Positions 63,980 to 64,000 of a stretch of DNA of 64,000 nucleotides are shown here, piece by piece. Each line of letters begins with the position of its first letter. The stretch's first letter is position 1. A program made the translations under genes and the position numbers. The notes below the pieces were generated by a model. The model was given only the letters and a program-made list of their open reading frames with translations. It had not been told where the DNA came from and did no database searches. Location: assembly GCF_029893805.1 (NCBI RefSeq), contig NZ_JARXYP010000002.1, positions 2,728,001-2,792,000 on the forward strand. Direction: 5' to 3'. The DNA is from Streptomyces sp. SAI-135 (GTDB lineage Bacteria; Actinomycetota; Actinomycetes; Streptomycetales; Streptomycetaceae).

Positions 63980-64000
63980 GCCCTAGCCCTTTCTCTCCCG

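Overview
The window is high-GC DNA (third codon positions almost always G or C) with frequent GTG starts, dense short-gap operons and gene families typical of Streptomyces: a cta/qcr aa3-bc1 respiratory cluster, an ECF42 sigma factor, GlnR boxes, an NsdA-like regulator and many lipoproteins. From memory, the order of the core genes follows the Streptomyces coelicolor SCO2149-SCO2198 region. It also keeps the ancestral actinobacterial order seen in Mycobacterium (qcr/ctaE, ctaC, adoK, erpA, cobT, cobS, pepA, E2, Rv2216-like epimerase, lipB, lipA, DUF4191, RDD protein, glnA). I see no tRNA, rRNA, CRISPR array, prophage or insertion sequence.

Layout. 0-7.4 kb: cytochrome bc1 (qcrA partial, qcrC) and cytochrome c oxidase (ctaE; ctaC-ctaD-ctaF), with an L,D-transpeptidase lipoprotein and a degenerate receiver protein between the two operons. 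7.6-14.2 kb: a cysteine desulfurase-TusA fusion, adenosine kinase, erpA and nadA, an Fe-S/NAD supply group. 14.2-20.2 kb: a PQQ-propeller Ser/Thr kinase, an ECF42 sigma/DGPF operon with its own promoter, and a two-component system. 20.3-24.7 kb: pspAA-pspA, a DUF3043 protein, a methyltransferase and an HtrA-like protease. 24.9-32.1 kb: cobU (fused to a beta-lactamase-fold-like domain), cobT and cobS, interspersed with membrane proteins including an MprF/LysX-type DUF2156 protein. 32.1-42.9 kb: a GH114-like lipoprotein, leucyl aminopeptidase, lpd and an E2 gene, then a GntR/FCD regulator directly upstream of aceE. 42.9-53.5 kb: regulators, FemAB, a PGRP amidase divergent from a MarP-like protease, small membrane proteins, a GNAT, an epimerase and an FAD oxidoreductase. 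53.7-59.1 kb: lipB-lipA and glnA with a complete GlnR operator. 59.1-64 kb: a frameshifted acyltransferase, a HEAT-like protein, and htpX-pspAB.

How it works together. Much of the window serves respiration and central carbon metabolism: cofactor supply (Fe-S, NAD, cobalamin, lipoate), the PDH/ODH complex subunits E1-E2-E3, and the terminal respiratory chain. A second theme is envelope stress and remodelling: L,D-transpeptidase, two Psp modules, two trypsin-fold proteases, PGRP amidase and FemAB.

The most informative non-coding signals are an ECF42-type promoter ahead of the sigma operon, a 17-bp palindrome lying on the aceE promoter next to a GntR gene, a 10-bp inverted repeat in the erpA/nadA intergenic region, a 21-bp palindrome over the ctaE start codon, a family of intergenic repeats, and the GlnR operator of glnA. 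No clearly undescribed defence or biosynthetic system is evident; the novelty is in regulatory sites, fusions and small genes.
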